NCBI GenBank assembly: GCA_027084065.1
Contig: JALWLR010000209.1
Span: 1-12,626 of the forward strand
Source of the DNA: Helicobacteraceae bacterium
Lineage (GTDB): Bacteria > Campylobacterota > Campylobacteria > Campylobacterales > Sulfurimonadaceae
Direction: 5' to 3'
Length of the DNA stretch: 12,626 nt
Every line of letters begins with the position of its first letter. Position 1 is the first letter of the stretch. Made by a program: the position numbers and the translations under genes. Shown one piece after another: positions 11,482 to 12,626 of this stretch. Under the pieces are notes generated by a model. The model was not told the DNA's origin. It did no database searches and saw nothing but the letters and a program-made list of their open reading frames with translations.

Positions 11482-12626
11482 TTATACTCTAAACCACCGT
11501 AGAAACTTCTTGGATCACCCGGTGTATAGTCAGTCTTTCCATAAGCGTAGCGAGCATTGACGGCATACCGTTTGTCGGTAATATTGGTAACTTTTGCAAA
11601 GAGGCGAAGATTCTTGTCGTATTTGTAATCCGCTTTAAGATTACCTATGGAGTAGCCGTCATACTTATAGGTATGTTCATCATCCATCCAGTAGCTGCCT
11701 ACATATTGCCATTCAGGCATTATACGTAAGCCTTTTAGATATGACGGTTTGTACGTTAAACGAGCATTAGCAAGATTGTTTGGAGCTTGAGCCATTTCAT
11801 TATCACCATATTGTGGATCATTTTTATAAGTGTGCTTGCTATAAGAATAAGCTATATAAGCCCTCCATTCTTCATTCAACCAGTAGTCAATGCTTGTCTC
11901 GATACCTTTATGAATTGTCGTATCGGCATTTGCATAATAGTACGTGCCTGTTGTATCGTTTTTGTAGCGTGTTATTGTGTCATCTATACTCATATAGTAA
12001 AGAGCGACTTCGAAAAATCCCTTTTTTTTATCAAATTTGTGTTTGTATCCAATTTCGTATGTATTGGATGTTTCAGGATCAAGTGTCACACTTTCATATC
12101 CGGCTTTCATAGAGTAGAGTCTCGTTGCCTGTGGAATACGAAATCCGTTGGCATAGCGAATGTAAAAATTATCATTTGGCGTACGCATATAAGAAAGTGC
12201 AAGTTTTGGGCTGAGATGTGAAAAGCTGTCTGTTTTGTCTGCAATCCTGTAGTAAGTTCTAGATGCATCATAAGAGTTATCTGCAAGATTGTTGTTATAA
12301 TCAAAACGATTGTAGTCATAACGCAAACCAGCTCGAAGCATCCACTCTTTTGTTACATAATAATCACCCGTCACATATGGAGCAATAGCAAAATAGGCTA
12401 CATCATAATCATACAAAGGGCCTTGTATATATGTTGCCCCACCCCAACCTGTTGTCGTTATGTCAAAATCTTGATTATATAAAAGTGATGAATTCGTATA
12501 TTCACTGTCAAAACCAAATACTATTTTCATTTGTTTAGATTCATATGTATTTCGATTTATCAATCCAAATGTAGTGAGCTTGTTGTCATTGCTTGGAAGA
12601 TTCTTTTCCCATGTTGCGACATACTG
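11475..12626 (-). CDS. TonB-dependent outer-membrane receptor, C-terminal barrel (partial)
   Basis: The last 383 residues of a TonB-dependent receptor; the start, plug domain and TonB box lie beyond the window edge at 12626, and the frame stays open to it. Alternating beta-barrel strands are rich in aromatic and acidic residues. Family landmarks include FSHLSPKLALSY, RYANGFRIPQATRLYS (FRxP motif), PETSNTYEIGYKHKF, the penultimate NITDKRYAVNARY and the terminal strand RSFYGGLEYKW ending in an aromatic residue for Bam recognition. Such receptors import ferric siderophores, haem, cobalamin or metals using TonB energy; the ligand cannot be read from this part. The downstream overlapping PepSY-TM gene favours an iron-chelate or metal substrate. 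An A8 run, seen as eight T on plus at 12022-12029, encodes the KKK of KFDKKKGFF. Confidence 0.92.
   Translation of the reverse strand, partial: QYVATWEKNLPSNDNKLTTFGLINRNTYESKQMKIVFGFDSEYTNSSLLYNQDFDITTTGWGGATYIQGPLYDYDVAYFAIAPYVTGDYYVTKEWMLRAGLRYDYNRFDYNNNLADNSYDASRTYYRIADKTDSFSHLSPKLALSYMRTPNDNFYIRYANGFRIPQATRLYSMKAGYESVTLDPETSNTYEIGYKHKFDKKKGFFEVALYYMSIDDTITRYKNDTTGTYYYANADTTIHKGIETSIDYWLNEEWRAYIAYSYSKHTYKNDPQYGDNEMAQAPNNLANARLTYKPSYLKGLRIMPEWQYVGSYWMDDEHTYKYDGYSIGNLKADYKYDKNLRLFAKVTNITDKRYAVNARYAYGKTDYTPGDPRSFYGGLEYKW

Noticed and set aside
11787..12221. Plus-strand open frames opposite the TonB-dependent receptor
   Set aside because: They are antisense shadows of the receptor, which has strong barrel motifs in its own frame; the shadow proteins show no recognisable domain.

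Overview
The window comes from a compact, moderately AT-rich bacterial chromosome, most likely a free-living member of the Campylobacterota (Epsilonproteobacteria) of the Sulfurimonas type. The main reason is gene order. The run dapA - SDR reductase - small gene - pgsA and the run flgA - ubiX - coaD - tmk both match the order I recall from Helicobacter pylori and Campylobacter jejuni. Gram-negative markers (TonB-dependent receptor, RseP, FlgA) agree. I cannot name a species.

Region 1 (1-2865) is an accessory patchwork of short transcripts in alternating directions. It holds the wrecked end of a BrnT-type toxin with an apparently intact CopG/BrnA antitoxin, a membrane-anchored C39-type cysteine peptidase (minus), a small three-segment membrane protein (plus), a CobB-like sirtuin (minus) and a family 6 hypoxanthine-DNA glycosylase (plus). 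Genes meet head-to-head over very short promoters with overlapping -10 elements, or tail-to-tail over hairpins.

Region 2 (2866-4964) is a short biosynthetic operon: dapA (lysine/diaminopimelate), a FabL-like enoyl-ACP reductase and a small ankyrin-repeat protein. It closes with a hairpin plus T-run.

Region 3 (5016-10169) is one tightly packed eight-gene run with stop/start overlaps: pgsA (phospholipid head group), rseP (site-2 protease), yggS (PLP homeostasis), flgA (flagellar P-ring chaperone), ubiX (prenylated flavin), coaD (CoA), tmk (dTTP) and an ICMT-family membrane methyltransferase. Candidate internal -10 elements in yggS and flgA could uncouple the downstream genes.

Region 4 (10150-12626, minus) is a two-gene outer/inner membrane uptake unit. 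A TonB-dependent receptor, cut by the window edge, overlaps a PepSY-TM-like inner-membrane protein whose periplasmic loops look like beta-propeller blades. It runs tail-to-tail into region 3.

I see no tRNA, rRNA, CRISPR, insertion sequence or intergenic gap over 300 bases. Most of the window is core housekeeping. The parts most worth a second look are the broken toxin beside its antitoxin, the overlapping divergent promoters with probable leaderless starts, the predicted periplasmic C39 peptidase and the propeller-looped PepSY-TM protein.
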